From contig JAGKWZ010000063.1 in assembly GCA_021151605.1 (NCBI GenBank), positions 1 to 30,045 on the forward strand: a stretch of 30,045 bases of DNA, read 5' to 3'. Position numbers and translations under genes: made by a program. The first letter of the stretch is position 1; the number at the start of each line of letters is the position of its first letter. The notes under the pieces are model-generated. The model had not been told where the DNA came from, did not search any database, and saw only the letters and a program-made list of their open reading frames with translations. This DNA is from Verrucomicrobiaceae bacterium (GTDB lineage: Bacteria; Verrucomicrobiota; Verrucomicrobiia; Verrucomicrobiales; Verrucomicrobiaceae). This document shows, in pieces, positions 1 to 8,819 of this stretch.

Positions 1-902
1 TCCGCTGGCAGCAAGATGGGAGGCGGATTTATGGTCCGGGCACGGTGGATATCAAAGGGGGCACCACGCTGATCTGGCTGATGCTGAAAGCGATGCGCAA
101 AGTCTTGCCAAACCTTTTTGAATCCACCCACTGGCTCATCGCTGCAAACTCGGCGGAGGAGGTCATCGGCTCGGACTTTGCGACTCGCACCCAGGAGCGT
201 TGCCCATCTGGTGTTCGTGCGGTGCTCGTATTTGAGGGTGGCCCGCGAGATTCCGCAGGCTGGCATCTCGTCACCGCCAGAAAAGGAAGATCCGAATTTC
301 GCCTTACCTGTCATGGTCGTGCAGCTCATGCGGGGAGCAATCACGCTTCGGGAATCAATGCCGTTGTCGAACTCGCACGCATTCTTCCTCCGATCCACGA
401 CCTGACGGATGTAAAGCAGTCGCTAACGGTGAATGTCGCCTCCATGCATGGAGGCACGGTCCTAAATCGAGTACCCCATGAAGCTGTGATGGATTTGGAG
501 ATGCGTGCTTTTGATCCCGCAGTGCTCGCTATCGCGGAGGAAAGGCTGCAGTCCTTTGCCGGACGCTCCAAGGCTGATGCCGCGATTGAAGTTGAATGCC
601 AGGGACGGACACAAGCATGGCCAGGAGGCCCGCCGACAGAGGTTCTTTTCCACGCCTGGGAAAAAGCTGCAGGGAGGCTCGGATTCAGTGTCGTGGCCGA
701 ACCACGGGGTGGACTAAGTGATGCAAACTATCTCTGCACTCTCGGACCCACTATTGACGGACTTGGTCCCGTAGGGGGCAATGCCCATTGCTCAGAACGC
801 AGTGCGGACGGTAAAAAGCTGCCCGAGTTTGTAGAGAGCGATAGCTTCGTGCCCAAGGCAGTCATGAATGTTGTCGCGCTTATGGAACTCCTTCACTCAT
901 GA
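1..902 (+). CDS. M20 family metallopeptidase, glutamate carboxypeptidase-like (5' end missing)
   Basis: The reading frame is open to the left window edge, so this is the C-terminal part of a longer protein; the GTG at 45 is an internal valine, not a start. M20 enzymes are two-zinc amidohydrolases that cut N-acyl amino acids or peptides. The visible motifs fit the carboxypeptidase G2 branch: the bridging Asp in VDIKGG (48-50), the catalytic/metal Glu pair in SAEE (156-161), a third metal Glu in LVFEGG (234-236), and the last His ligand in GGNAHCSE near 780-795. The lid/dimerisation domain begins around GRAAHAG and contains a conserved-looking NRVPHEA segment. All ligands expected in this portion are present, so the enzyme is probably active. 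Substrate cannot be told. The stop is 9 bases from the stop of the convergent gene. Confidence 0.9.
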   Translation, partial: RWQQDGRRIYGPGTVDIKGGTTLIWLMLKAMRKVLPNLFESTHWLIAANSAEEVIGSDFATRTQERCPSGVRAVLVFEGGPRDSAGWHLVTARKGRSEFRLTCHGRAAHAGSNHASGINAVVELARILPPIHDLTDVKQSLTVNVASMHGGTVLNRVPHEAVMDLEMRAFDPAVLAIAEERLQSFAGRSKADAAIEVECQGRTQAWPGGPPTEVLFHAWEKAAGRLGFSVVAEPRGGLSDANYLCTLGPTIDGLGPVGGNAHCSERSADGKKLPEFVESDSFVPKAVMNVVALMELLHS

Positions 903-911
903 AGTTGCCAG

Positions 912-2105
912 CTATTCCCCCTCGCCGGCCGCATTCCCCGCTAATGTGACCCAGCCTGGCACGACCAATTCTGTGATCCAAGCCTGATCAAATGTGGAGG
1001 CTTGGGAAGGATAGCACAATCTAAGTGTGAGCGGCGTTCCTTCCTCGCCCCCCTGGACCAGCCAGGTTTCGAGCTGCCGCGCAAGTTCAGAATCTTTTGG
1101 AACATAGCCAAATACGGGAGGTGCTGCAGAGTCTGCTGCTGGCACAAGCCGGATGCAGCGGAGCCTTTCGTTATCGCTAAAAGGGCCGCTGAATCGGCTC
1201 GCAGAAGTGGCTAAAACACGCATGAGCACGGGGCTAGTGGGACGCGTCTGACGCAATTGCTCCCATTCCAAATCTCCTAGCGCAACAAAACTCGCCCAGT
1301 CCACGCGGGGGCCATCTGGACTTGAAATCACGGCAGCGAATTTTTTCGACCCATCGCGCAGCACCACACGGAATTCGGCATACTCAGCCGGGCTCTGAGA
1401 AAGTCTTTCGATGCGGCTGTAGGGTAGAGCTCCGAGCGGATGGTCCAGATAGTAGGCTCGCAGTGAGGTTTCCACCTTGGCTGACTTGACGGTGTATAGC
1501 AGTTTTTCATCTACAGTTGCTGCGGCCAAGAATTTTTCCAAAATCCTAAGCGGGTCATCATCGGATGTTGGTTTTTCCTCAGGTGTTGATTTAGCTGGGT
1601 GGAATGAAAGCCGTTTTAGTGGCTCGCCGAATTGAATCGGTTTTGAGGTGGCTGGCACTATGGATCCCAAGCCATTAGAAGGTTTGGACTTAGTTTCTAA
1701 AGCGTCCGAAGATTCCGCCTGATACAAATCAGCTGCATTGGTCGATTTAGGCCAGATATCCACCCATTGGAGAAGTGCTGCCGCCAAAATGAGAGCCAGC
1801 ACAGTGCATACCCCAGCTATGAATTGAGTCTTCGTGCGAATGAGTTCTGGGTCCAAACACATGCGTTGGAAGGCATCCGCAGGATAGCATGAGGCAGAAT
1901 CTCGCAGATCCGGTTTCTGAAGAGAATCCGTTGGTGGACTTGGGCTCATCAGCAACGCCTTGTGCTTAAAGCTTCTGCTCCGACTTGCCACTTGGAGCAT
2001 AATCGTCTCCCCGCAATCAGGACAGGGGCGCGAACGAGTCACTGCCGTGACCTGGATCTCGACAGATTTTTCGCAGTGGGGGCATGTGACTGAGGCTGAT
2101 GGCAT
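912..2105 (-). CDS. Zinc-ribbon, single-pass membrane protein of unknown function
   Basis: This 397-residue protein is not a family I recognise. It opens with a zinc ribbon (C8-x2-C11 and C28-x2-C31), followed by a basic, Ser/Pro-rich linker and one hydrophobic helix at about residues 95-113. After that comes a Lys/Ser/Pro-rich stretch and a C-terminal domain of roughly 190 residues rich in DGPRVDW-like turns. The layout suggests a cytoplasmic zinc ribbon and a large domain on the far side of the membrane. Similar cytoplasmic ribbons occur in the kinase at 18880-21288 and the DUF4178 protein at 11580-13502. The ATG at 2103-2105 is chosen because the ribbon starts straight after it. It stands alone, convergent with the peptidase gene and divergent from hisC. 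No function is assigned. Confidence 0.8.
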   Translation of the reverse strand: MPSASVTCPHCEKSVEIQVTAVTRSRPCPDCGETIMLQVASRSRSFKHKALLMSPSPPTDSLQKPDLRDSASCYPADAFQRMCLDPELIRTKTQFIAGVCTVLALILAAALLQWVDIWPKSTNAADLYQAESSDALETKSKPSNGLGSIVPATSKPIQFGEPLKRLSFHPAKSTPEEKPTSDDDPLRILEKFLAAATVDEKLLYTVKSAKVETSLRAYYLDHPLGALPYSRIERLSQSPAEYAEFRVVLRDGSKKFAAVISSPDGPRVDWASFVALGDLEWEQLRQTRPTSPVLMRVLATSASRFSGPFSDNERLRCIRLVPAADSAAPPVFGYVPKDSELARQLETWLVQGGEEGTPLTLRLCYPSQASTFDQAWITELVVPGWVTLAGNAAGEGE

Positions 2106-2276
2106 CTCGACTTAAACAGATGCTTACCATGCTCAAAGCGGGCCAGAATGGCAACATCACAGGTGAAAACGTTTTATGCTGTCTTTCTGACACGATTTTC
2201 TCTTGATCATCCCATCGCTGAAAGCTTGCCAGCCCTCAAGATTCGGTCGATAGACCTCCCCCTTTCGCCACCCACC

Positions 2277-3368
2277 ATGTCCATTTGGAACTACGCCAAC
2301 CCGCAGCTCAAAGATCTAGTCGCCTACGAACCCGGTAAGCCCATTGAAGATGTCGCCCGTGAGCGCGGACTGCGGCCTGAGGAAATCATTAAATTGGCCT
2401 CCAATGAAAACCCCCTCGGCCCGAGCCCGAAGGCCATTGAATCGATGAAGAAAGCCTGCGAGGAGGTGCATATTTACCCAGATGGAGCCTCATGGAAATT
2501 GCGCAAGGCTCTCGCTGAGAAATTTGACCTCGAAATGGGCAATTTCATCATGGGTTGCGGCAGCAACGAAGTCATCGAGTTCATCGGTCATGCCTTCCTT
2601 AAACCTGGGGACAATATCATCACAGCTGAGCACGCTTTCCTCGTTTATAAACTCATGGCCAAGGTTTTCGGCGCGGACACCATTGAGGTGCCAGATCCCG
2701 GCTATGTGCACGATCTCGATGCTATGGCCGCCGCGATCACTCCACAGACGAAAGAGGTCTTCATTGCCAATCCCAACAACCCAACGGGGACGCTCGTCAC
2801 CCAGGAGCAGATCGACCGTTTCATGGACAAGGTGCCTGACCATGTCGTCGTCGTCTTTGACGAAGCTTATTATGAGTTTCTCGATAATCCGCCAGACACT
2901 CTCAAATACGTGCGCGATGGCCGGAATGTCGTCGTGCTCCGCACCTTTTCGAAGATCCAGGGCCTAGCGGGTACGCGTGTCGGCTACGGCATCGCCAACA
3001 AGGAACTGATAGACGTTCTTCAGCGCACCCGGCAGCCGTTCAATCTTAACTCTATCGCCCAGGCAGGTGCGCTGGCCGGTTTACTAGACCAGGAGCATCA
3101 GGATAAAACAAAGCGAATCACCGACGAAGGCCGCGACTATTTACAGGCGCAGTTTAGCGAGATGGGTCTCGAATACATACCTAGCTTTGCGAACTTCGTG
3201 CTCGTCAAAGTCGGTGACGGAAATGCCGTCTTCAAAGCGATGATGGACAAGGGCGTCATTGTCCGTGCCATGGCCGCTTACAAGCTCCCAGAGTGGGTGC
3301 GCATCTCCATCGGCACCATGCCTCAGAATGAGAGGTGCATCGAGGTCCTCAAACAGGTGCTCGCTTAG
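2277..3368 (+). CDS. hisC: Histidinol-phosphate aminotransferase
   Basis: A 363-residue class I/II PLP-dependent aminotransferase that converts imidazole-acetol phosphate and glutamate to histidinol phosphate in histidine synthesis. Family signatures are clear: KLASNENPLGPSPKA near the N-terminus, NPNNPTGT at about residues 165-172, DEAYYEF, and the PLP-binding lysine K226 in TFSKIQGLAGTRVGYG. The start is placed at ATG 2277 (MSIWNYANP) because homologues begin there; the frame stays open upstream to 2148, but those 43 residues look like translated leader. No Shine-Dalgarno precedes the ATG, which follows a C-rich CCACCC leader. Some HisC-like enzymes also act on aromatic amino acids, so specificity is inferred. 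No other his genes are adjacent. It converges on queA with only 7 bases between stops. Confidence 0.93.
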   Translation: MSIWNYANPQLKDLVAYEPGKPIEDVARERGLRPEEIIKLASNENPLGPSPKAIESMKKACEEVHIYPDGASWKLRKALAEKFDLEMGNFIMGCGSNEVIEFIGHAFLKPGDNIITAEHAFLVYKLMAKVFGADTIEVPDPGYVHDLDAMAAAITPQTKEVFIANPNNPTGTLVTQEQIDRFMDKVPDHVVVVFDEAYYEFLDNPPDTLKYVRDGRNVVVLRTFSKIQGLAGTRVGYGIANKELIDVLQRTRQPFNLNSIAQAGALAGLLDQEHQDKTKRITDEGRDYLQAQFSEMGLEYIPSFANFVLVKVGDGNAVFKAMMDKGVIVRAMAAYKLPEWVRISIGTMPQNERCIEVLKQVLA

Positions 3369-3375
3369 CTTACCG

Positions 3376-4350
3376 CTACAGGATCAGCATACAGTCGCCG
3401 TAGCTATAAAAGCGATAACGCTCGCGGATGGCCTCGGCGTAGGCACTCATGATCAATTCTTTTCCAGCAAAGGCGCTTACCAGCATGATGAGTGTCGATT
3501 TTGGGAGGTGAAAATTCGTCAGTAGTGCCCCGACCGCTTGGAAACGGTATCCAGGATAGATAAAAATGTCCGTGCTGCCAGCAGCTTCAACGAGCTGCCC
3601 ATGATCACGTGCAACCGTCTCAAGCGTGCGCATTGAAGTGGTGCCCACGGCGATAATGCGATTGGCTTTCTGAATCATCGAGGCTGATTCCGCGCTGACC
3701 TCATAAACCTCCGAGTGCATTTGGTGCTCCTCGATTTTCTCTGCCTTCACTGGTTGAAAGGTCCCCACACCGACGTGCAACGTCACAAAGGTGTGCGGCA
3801 GCGTGGCAAGTAATTCGGGGGTGAAGTGCAGCCCTGCCGTTGGAGCGGCAATGGCACCGTCTCTTTGTGCATAGACCGTCTGATAGCGCTCTCGGTCTAT
3901 CGGCTGATCATCTCTCCCCATGTAATGCGGCAGCGCTAGGTGACCATGGAGCTCTTCATCCACAGGCGCATCCCATTCGATGATGCGTTCCCCATTCTCC
4001 AAAATATCCGTTACAGTACCGGTGGAGTCCCCGATGGTTACTGTGTGGCCAGCGCGGAAACGCTTTCCCGGCTTCACCATGCAGCGCCAGCGAGTGGGGC
4101 TGATCGGCTCCAACCGCAGAACTTCACGCGCGCCATCGTTCGAGAAAAAGCGGGCCGGGACCACTCGAGTATTGTTCAGCACCAGCAGATCCTCCGGTTT
4201 GATATAGCATGGCAGGTCTTTGAACATCCGGTGCTCAATTTTACCGCTGTCCCGGTGTACAACCATCATCCGTGAACAAGAACGATCTTCCAGCGGCACA
4301 CTGGCAATAAGTTCGGTCGGAAGGTGGTAATCAAAGTCAGAAGTCAGCAT
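3376..4350 (-). CDS. queA: tRNA preQ1(34) S-adenosylmethionine ribosyltransferase-isomerase QueA
   Basis: QueA transfers and isomerises the ribosyl part of S-adenosylmethionine onto preQ1 at the tRNA wobble position, giving epoxyqueuosine. The 324-residue protein shows the family landmarks: MLTSDFDYHLP at the N-terminus, LLVLNNTRVVPARF, GLHFTPELL, GVGTFQPV followed by EEHQMHSE, GTTSMRTLE, TNFHLPKSTLIMLVSAFAG and a C-terminal YRFYSYGDCMLIL. The start is ATG 4348-4350, because the 46 residues read upstream to 4488 do not resemble the family and would extend far into the divergent leader. Length is slightly short of typical E. coli-type QueA but complete at both ends. No other queuosine genes are nearby, which is common for this gene. 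Confidence 0.95.
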   Translation of the reverse strand: MLTSDFDYHLPTELIASVPLEDRSCSRMMVVHRDSGKIEHRMFKDLPCYIKPEDLLVLNNTRVVPARFFSNDGAREVLRLEPISPTRWRCMVKPGKRFRAGHTVTIGDSTGTVTDILENGERIIEWDAPVDEELHGHLALPHYMGRDDQPIDRERYQTVYAQRDGAIAAPTAGLHFTPELLATLPHTFVTLHVGVGTFQPVKAEKIEEHQMHSEVYEVSAESASMIQKANRIIAVGTTSMRTLETVARDHGQLVEAAGSTDIFIYPGYRFQAVGALLTNFHLPKSTLIMLVSAFAGKELIMSAYAEAIRERYRFYSYGDCMLIL

Positions 4351-4407
4351 AGGTAGGAAGCAACTCAACCATCTCTGGCACAACCCTGGCCGCAGGTCAT
4401 CTAAGGC

Positions 4408-4421
4408 TTTTGAAATCAAAA
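4408..4421. promoter_or_regulatory. Small dyad TTTTGA-AA-TCAAAA in divergent promoter region
   Basis: The 196-base spacer between queA (leftward) and the secretion operon (rightward) holds a 6+6 base dyad with a two-base centre. Its position between two divergent starts would suit an operator or promoter element. Only symmetry and position support this; no known regulator consensus was recognised. Confidence 0.25.
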
Positions 4422-4546
4422 AGTGCGTGAGCTCCCATGACAGGAAGGGGCGCAGGACTATCTTCAAAACAATCACAAACCTTCTCACGCTGTTTCAACG
4501 CGCCACTCGACAACGGAGTCTCTTGCAGCTACAAAACGCGCCCTTA

Positions 4547-5260
4547 ATGATTCCAGCCCCTCGATTCACCCCGCTCCTCCTTGCCGCCACACTTTGGTTT
4601 GCGAGCCTTTCGGGTGTGCATGCCCAGTGGTTGATCTATGAGTTGGTTTTCACTCCGGAAGCAGATTCGGCAAACTTCAGCAGCTATCGTAGTGCTTACC
4701 TCGTGGCACCCGCCAATGGAGGAGCAGCGACGATGGTGCTCACTACAGATGAAGGCGGACGCTTCTTTGCCGTCGCAGATAGTGGGGCGAAGTTCTTCCT
4801 CGCTGCAAACGCCGCCCAGAGAAAGGTCGCCTTTTCAGCATTGGCTGTGTCGGGTAATTCGCAGGCGCTTTACACAGCCTCGGGCCCCTTAAACCGCTCG
4901 CTGCTTCTCGACACACCGGAGGGGCAGCGTGTCCTGCGTGTGGCCGAATCTCTCACTGGCCGCCTTCTTGCCGCAGACGATGAATCCGACAAAGGACCGG
5001 CAGAAGACGGCTCCATCGGCATGATCGGAAGCGCGCTGATCACAGGGACTCTGCGCGAGGACCTCACCGGCATCGCCACAAGGCATTTCACGGCACAAAA
5101 TCTGGCCGTAGCCTATGTGATCGAGCTTCTGGAAAAATATGGCTATGTGCCGGATGAAGGTTCTGCGCCGATGAAGATCGAAATCGAAACCATCCAGGAG
5201 GATGGCGCGATTATCGACGCAAGCCTTTTCCCGCCCGAGGCTCTGCCTAAGGCTCCGTGA
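4547..5260 (+). CDS. Secreted protein of unknown function, first gene of the type II secretion operon
   Basis: A 237-residue protein with a clean Sec signal peptide: a short polar start, hydrophobic core LLLAATLWFASLSG, and a likely cut after VHA at residue 26. The mature part is a compact acidic domain containing YELVFTPE, SGPLNRSL and RFFAVADSGAKFF segments that suggest a beta-rich fold; no known family was recognised. ATG 4547 is preferred over the upstream in-frame ATG at 4427 because it places the signal peptide at the N-terminus. The stop lies 4 bases before the gspE start, so it is very probably co-transcribed with the secretion genes. It could be an accessory periplasmic component or a substrate of the machine; neither can be shown from sequence alone. 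Confidence 0.8.
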   Translation: MIPAPRFTPLLLAATLWFASLSGVHAQWLIYELVFTPEADSANFSSYRSAYLVAPANGGAATMVLTTDEGGRFFAVADSGAKFFLAANAAQRKVAFSALAVSGNSQALYTASGPLNRSLLLDTPEGQRVLRVAESLTGRLLAADDESDKGPAEDGSIGMIGSALITGTLREDLTGIATRHFTAQNLAVAYVIELLEKYGYVPDEGSAPMKIEIETIQEDGAIIDASLFPPEALPKAP

Positions 5261-5264
5261 ACCG

Positions 5265-6977
5265 ATGAAAAATATCCGGCAAGCTCTCGTGCAATGTTTG
5301 GAGTCCTCTGGTGGCTCAGGTATTCCGCTGCCCACCGCCACGCCCAGTTCGTCGGTCGTGAATCAACTTCTTGATCTAGGCACCATTGATGAGGAAGCCT
5401 TCCTCTCCCAGCTAGCCACACGCATGGGACTCGGCTTTGTCGCCAATCCCCTGCCCGACTCGGCCGATGCACCTGAGATGAAGCGCCTGCTCCCGCCGCG
5501 TGTGGCTTTACGGCACCGTCTGCTGCCGATCAAGATCATCGAAGAAGAAGGCTCATCGATGAAAAAGCTCGTCGTGGTCGGTTACGATCCTTTTGATCTT
5601 ATCGGACATCAGGCCGTAGCCCGTGAAGTGGATGCACCCGTGCGTTTGGAGATCGCTCCGCGTAAACGTCTGCTCAATGCCATGCGCGACTTCTACGGGG
5701 TGGGTGCAGACACCTTTGAAGAGATCCTCAAAGGTCGAGATGTCGATGGTTCCGATCTCGAACAACGCGATGAAGCCAACGTCATTGACGCCGATGACGA
5801 AGAAGCCTCCGTCGTGAAGTTCGTGAATACGGTTATCCGCGAAGCGCTGGAACAGCATGCCACGGATATTCATGTCGAGCCGATGGAAGAGAAGTTGCGC
5901 ATGAGATACCGCATCGACGGTCGTCTGCGTGAAGTCCCCGTGCCGGAGAACATCAAGCAGCTCCAGCAGTCCGTGATCGCCCGACTAAAGGTAATGGCAA
6001 AGCTCGACATCGCCGAGCGGCGCCTCCCTCAGGATGGTCGTATCAATCTCCAGATTGCCGGGCAATTCATCGACGTCCGTGTCGCTACCATCCCAAGTGT
6101 CGAAGGCGAAAGCGTCAGCCTTCGTTTACTTGGCCAGGAGAAGTTCAATCTCGACAAACTTCGCATCGAGCCGGATCTGCGCGCTGAGGTTGAGACCCTG
6201 CTCAAAAAACCGAACGGCATCATCCTGGTTACCGGCCCCACGGGCTCGGGTAAATCAACCACGCTCTACACCTTCCTCAGCCAGCTCAATACCGAGCACC
6301 GCCGCATCGTCACGATCGAAGATCCTGTGGAAAACAAGCTCCCAGGCGTTGTCCAGATCGCCGTGCGGCCAGAGATCAATCTCAGCTTCGCCACAGGCCT
6401 GCGCTCCATTCTCCGTGGTGATCCGAACGTCGTGATGATCGGGGAAATGCGTGACCTGGAGACGGCAGAAATCGCCATTCGCGCAGCGCTGACCGGTCAT
6501 TTGGTCTTTAGCACCCTGCATACCAATGACGCTCTCGGCGGCATTATGCGACTCATCGACATGGGTGTGGAACCCTTCCTCGTTTCGAGTTCGGTGCGCG
6601 CCTTCATTGCCCAGCGACTCGTGCGCGTGCTTTGCAATGAATGCCGCGAGCCTGATCCCGATGCGCAGATGCGGCTTAAGGACCAACTCCAGTTCACTGG
6701 CATCATTCGCAGCCCAGTCTATCGCGCTAAAGAAGGCGGCTGTGAAGCCTGCCGCGCCACAGGTTACCGTGGCCGAATGTCCATCTACGAACTCGTGCGC
6801 CTCACCCCCGCCATGGGCGAACTTGTCACGCACAAGGCCAGTAATTCGCAGCTTTACGCCCAGGCATACAAGGATGGTTACCGCCCGATGCGCGAATACG
6901 GCGTCCGCAAGATCCTCGCTGGATTAACCTCCATCGACGAAGTCATCAGCGTCACCGTCGCCGAGTCAGAGCAGTGA
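5265..6977 (+). CDS. gspE: Type II secretion / type IV pilus assembly ATPase GspE (PilB-like)
   Basis: A 570-residue cytoplasmic hexameric ATPase that powers pseudopilus assembly. An N-terminal MshEN/GspE-N-like domain (about residues 20-150) precedes the ATPase core. Visible motifs are the Walker A GPTGSGKST at 324-332, an Asp box (TIEDPVE), the Walker B region IGEMRDLETAE near 392-402, the His box HLVFSTLHTND, and a four-cysteine zinc site (C457, C460, C493, C496) typical of GspE. The start at ATG 5265 is chosen because it follows the upstream stop by four bases; the 21 extra residues available from 5202 overlap the upstream gene. No Shine-Dalgarno is seen. Gsp naming rather than Pil naming follows from the pseudopilin genes downstream. 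Confidence 0.95.
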   Translation: MKNIRQALVQCLESSGGSGIPLPTATPSSSVVNQLLDLGTIDEEAFLSQLATRMGLGFVANPLPDSADAPEMKRLLPPRVALRHRLLPIKIIEEEGSSMKKLVVVGYDPFDLIGHQAVAREVDAPVRLEIAPRKRLLNAMRDFYGVGADTFEEILKGRDVDGSDLEQRDEANVIDADDEEASVVKFVNTVIREALEQHATDIHVEPMEEKLRMRYRIDGRLREVPVPENIKQLQQSVIARLKVMAKLDIAERRLPQDGRINLQIAGQFIDVRVATIPSVEGESVSLRLLGQEKFNLDKLRIEPDLRAEVETLLKKPNGIILVTGPTGSGKSTTLYTFLSQLNTEHRRIVTIEDPVENKLPGVVQIAVRPEINLSFATGLRSILRGDPNVVMIGEMRDLETAEIAIRAALTGHLVFSTLHTNDALGGIMRLIDMGVEPFLVSSSVRAFIAQRLVRVLCNECREPDPDAQMRLKDQLQFTGIIRSPVYRAKEGGCEACRATGYRGRMSIYELVRLTPAMGELVTHKASNSQLYAQAYKDGYRPMREYGVRKILAGLTSIDEVISVTVAESEQ

Positions 6978-7021
6978 TCTAAAGTTCGCCCTTCGGATTT
7001 CGTCCTTCGTCATACTCCATC

Positions 7022-8293
7022 ATGCCCACCTTTGCCTACCAAGCCTCCGATGCCGCCGGACGAGACGTCTCGGGCTCCATCGATGCGCAGGACCGAGCCA
7101 GCGCCGTGCGAGCCCTGACTGGCAAAGGTTTGCAGCCTTTTCAGGTCAAAGAAGGTGCAGTGAAAACTCCCGTCAGAGGTGTCAAAGCCGCACCGACCAC
7201 CGCCAAAGGTAAAGCGGCCGCAGCGGAAGAGGTGGCGCACGGCCCCATCAAGCTCGGCGGTAAGCAACTGCAGCTTTTTACGGAGGAACTCGGCGAACTG
7301 CTGGAAGCCGGGATGCGCCTGGAGCAGGCGCTGAAGCTCATGGAAGGCAAGGGCACCGGCGGCACCCACAGCCGCATCGCCAATCGCCTCGGCAATCTCA
7401 TCCGCGAGGGGCACCCCTTTAGCAGTGCGCTGAAGCAGGCTTCGCCGAGCTTTAATGAACTCTTCTGCGCGGTGGCTGCAGCAGGTGAGGCGGGAGGATC
7501 TCTTTCTGAGTCCATGAAACGTCAGGGGCAGTATCTCGCCAAAGTGCGCGAGTTGAAAAGCCAGGTCCTCGTAGCGCTGATCTACCCCGGCTTCCTTGGC
7601 TTCTCGGCCGTGGCCGTGACCATCATCTTCACCACCTTCCTCATTCCAAGACTCAGCGGCATGATGTCCCGGATGCGCGGTGGTGTGCCGAAAGGCGTCC
7701 AACTCATCCTCGATTTCTCGGCCTTTATGCGCAGCTACTGGTGGCTGCTTCTGGCTGGTTCGGCTTTGATCGGACTCGCCTTCTGGGTCTGGTCCGGCTC
7801 AAAGAAAGGCCGCCCGGTTTGGGATGAGACGAAGCTGAAGATCCCCTTCTTTGGCAATGTGCTGATGGCGAACTTCCACACTCAGTTCCTCGAAACGCTC
7901 GCCTCACTCACTGGCGGCGGTTTGCCTCTGCTGAAGGGGCTGGAGCTGGCCTCCCGCATCTCCGCGAACCAGTTCATTCAAAAGCAGCTCTTGAACGTGA
8001 TCGACGGTGTCCGCGATGGCTCGGCGCTTTCCCGTTCCTTGGAAAAGACTGCCCTCTTCCCGATCAACCTACTCGAAATGGTCCGCATCGGTGAGCATAC
8101 TGGCGACATCAGCGGCACCCTCCGCCGTGCGGCCGACCGCTGTGGCCGGGAGCTGGAAAAGAGCCTCGAAAAGCTCATGGCCATGCTCCAGCCGATGATC
8201 ATCCTCGTCATGGCCGGGCTCGTCGGCGTCATGGCCTACATGATGATCACCATCATCTACGATACTGTCGCCACCCTAAACTCCCGGAACTGA
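7022..8293 (+). CDS. gspF: Type II secretion inner-membrane platform protein GspF
   Basis: A 423-residue GspF/PilC-family polytopic protein that couples the ATPase to pseudopilus growth. The start MPTFAYQASDAAGRDVSGSI is characteristic. Two homologous cytoplasmic T2SSF domains are visible: the first around residues 80-200 (LGELLEAGMRLEQAL, AVAAAGEAGGSLSESM, YPGFLG) and the second around 280-400 (LETLASLTGGGLPLLKGL, MVRIGEHTGDISGTL). Hydrophobic segments fall near 180-200, 235-255 and 390-415. An Ala/Lys-rich linker at about 45-75 joins the N-terminal piece to the first domain. It is 44 bases downstream of gspE; that spacer carries a short TTCG-rich run (TTCGCCCTTCGG, TTCGTCCTTCGTC). Confidence 0.95.
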   Translation: MPTFAYQASDAAGRDVSGSIDAQDRASAVRALTGKGLQPFQVKEGAVKTPVRGVKAAPTTAKGKAAAAEEVAHGPIKLGGKQLQLFTEELGELLEAGMRLEQALKLMEGKGTGGTHSRIANRLGNLIREGHPFSSALKQASPSFNELFCAVAAAGEAGGSLSESMKRQGQYLAKVRELKSQVLVALIYPGFLGFSAVAVTIIFTTFLIPRLSGMMSRMRGGVPKGVQLILDFSAFMRSYWWLLLAGSALIGLAFWVWSGSKKGRPVWDETKLKIPFFGNVLMANFHTQFLETLASLTGGGLPLLKGLELASRISANQFIQKQLLNVIDGVRDGSALSRSLEKTALFPINLLEMVRIGEHTGDISGTLRRAADRCGRELEKSLEKLMAMLQPMIILVMAGLVGVMAYMMITIIYDTVATLNSRN

Positions 8294-8368
8294 TCTCGAA
8301 TTGGTCGTGACGACTTCCGAACAATCTGCCAGCTTCGCTTTCCAAGCCCACACCCCATTCTCTCACCC

Positions 8369-8788
8369 ATGAAAATCCAGCCTACCTCACGCCGCTTCGC
8401 TCGCCGCATCCGCTCTGCCTTCACCCTAATGGAGATGATCCTCGTGCTCGCGATCATCGCCATCCTTATTGCTATCGGTGCTTCCACGCTGGGTGAGTTT
8501 GATGAGCAGGCCAAGATCACTGCCGCCCGTGCGCAGATCGGCACCATTTCCACTTCGATCAAGATGTACAAGGTCAACAATCGCAACCTGCCACCATCAC
8601 TGGATGCCCTGGTCAAGCCGCCCGGCAATGCCCCCGTGAAGAAGTCCTTCATCGAAGAAAACGGCATCATTGACCCATGGGACAACAAGTACATCTACAA
8701 AAGCCCTGGCAAGGACGGCAAAGCCTACGAGATCTATTCTGCTGGGGCTGACAAACATGAGGGAACGGACGACGATGTGCGGCAATAA
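8369..8788 (+). CDS. gspG: Major pseudopilin GspG
   Basis: A 139-residue class III prepilin. After a basic leader comes the prepilin peptidase site SA|FTLMEMILVLAII with the conserved Glu at +5, then a hydrophobic helix and a globular head. The C-terminus (DPWDNKYIYKSPGKDG followed by YSAGADKHEGTDDD) matches the major pseudopilin's calcium-site region. The residue before cleavage is Ala rather than the more usual Gly. GspG polymerises into the pseudopilus that pushes substrates through the secretin. ATG 8369 follows a C-rich leader without Shine-Dalgarno. Confidence 0.94.
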   Translation: MKIQPTSRRFARRIRSAFTLMEMILVLAIIAILIAIGASTLGEFDEQAKITAARAQIGTISTSIKMYKVNNRNLPPSLDALVKPPGNAPVKKSFIEENGIIDPWDNKYIYKSPGKDGKAYEIYSAGADKHEGTDDDVRQ

Positions 8789-8819
8789 GGATGGTTACCA
8801 GTGCCAAGGCGCATGAATC

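Noticed and set aside
2148..2276. 43-residue N-terminal extension of hisC
   Set aside because: HisC homologues start at the MSIWNY-like segment; the upstream residues look like untranslated leader.
4351..4488. 46-residue N-terminal extension of queA
   Set aside because: Family proteins begin at MLTSDFDY; the extension overlaps the divergent promoter region.
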